Positions 63,889-64,000 of a DNA stretch of 64,000 nt are shown in pieces. A program made the position numbers and the translations under genes. The stretch comes from Natronobacterium haloterrestre (GTDB lineage Archaea; Halobacteriota; Halobacteria; Halobacteriales; Natrialbaceae), in contig NZ_FOKW01000003.1 in assembly GCF_900112205.1 (NCBI RefSeq), positions 455,453-519,452 of the forward strand, read 5' to 3'. Below the pieces are notes generated by a model. It saw only the letters and a list, made by a program, of their open reading frames with translations. It had not been told where the DNA came from and searched no databases. Within the stretch, counting starts at the first letter, position 1, and every line of letters begins with the position of its first letter.

Positions 63889-64000
63889 AGCGTAGGAATA
63901 CGTCCGAAGGAGATGAGGATTCCACCCCTGCGGTCCGCCGTACAGATGGGATCTGATGTTAGCCTTGACAGTTCGGTGACGCCCGATCGGTCCGCGATCG
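63889..64000 (+). ncRNA. 5' leader of the 16S rRNA precursor (partial)
   Basis: The leader text is highly conserved among haloarchaeal rRNA operons as I recall it. It normally contains one strand of the processing stem around 16S; only the left part lies in the window. Confidence 0.7.

Larger units (their letters stand above)
63280..64000 (+). promoter_or_regulatory. Upstream control region of an rRNA operon
   Basis: No protein gene is visible. The stretch from 63531 has four similar promoter cores, then a leader that matches my recollection of haloarchaeal 16S rRNA leaders (GAGGATTCCACCCCTGCGGTC, then CCGCCGTACAGATGGGATC and TGATGTTAGCCTTGA, quoted in pieces). The 16S gene itself should begin shortly after the right edge. 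Confidence 0.85.

Overview
The window is haloarchaeal (class Halobacteria) chromosomal DNA. The evidence is the high GC content with CTCGAG-rich, strongly acidic proteins, leaderless-type promoters with a TATA-like box about 26 nt before the start codon, archaeal-only genes (GatE, Gar1, SRP19, CetZ, MptE, presenilin-type protease, Orc1/Cdc6) and Tat-dependent lipoproteins. Two chromosomal landmarks are present: an Orc1/Cdc6-linked replication origin near 35.0-35.5 kb, and, in the last 500 bases, a tandem promoter array and leader of an rRNA operon whose 16S gene should begin just past the right edge. The order (perhaps Natrialbales) is only a guess.

Layout. 0-3.3 kb: a tyrosine recombinase overlapping a small DUF5805-type gene, then 1.6 kb without a convincing gene. 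3.3-10.6 kb: aldehyde ferredoxin oxidoreductase, a zinc-finger protein, class II fumarase, a YdbS/YdbT-like pair of membrane PH-domain proteins, BolA and a short unknown. 10.6-15.8 kb: two tandem sensor histidine kinases with near-duplicate kinase cores. 15.9-22.5 kb: CysS, a zinc ribbon, Tat-exported proteins, manganese catalase, a presenilin-like protease and the srp19-gar1 pair. 22.5-26.5 kb: a cobalamin-type ABC importer (btuF divergent from btuC-btuD) around one palindromic TATA box. 26.5-34.2 kb: gatE, an Lrp-type regulator divergent from an EamA exporter, an HTH/zinc-ribbon protein, a HEAT-repeat protein next to a DUF7504-like protein, and a TrmJ-type methyltransferase.

34.2-35.6 kb is non-coding: a CTAG cluster, a probable IS200/IS605 (TnpB) remnant with strong hairpins, and the origin with five ORB-like boxes before orc1. 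36.8-46.3 kb: a structured leader and mptE, a zinc ribbon, an F420-type oxidoreductase, cetZ, a lone oligopeptide-binding-type lipoprotein whose lobes appear circularly permuted, a PAP2 phosphatase, a photolyase and a HalOD1 protein. 46.3-54.6 kb: a sugar uptake and oxidation locus (TrmB regulator, binding protein, two permeases, ATPase, Gfo/Idh/MocA dehydrogenase, sugar isomerase). 54.7-63.3 kb: MscS channel, two Usp proteins, small unknowns, an aminotransferase, dodecin, an A-type Fe-S carrier, a soluble chemotaxis transducer, hisD and a small membrane protein.

I see no CRISPR array, no tRNA gene and no recognisable defence island. The most unusual items are the lobe-permuted binding protein, the origin with its neighbouring IS-derived structured sequence, the shared palindromic btuF/btuC promoter, the competing hairpins before mptE, and the four-promoter rRNA array.
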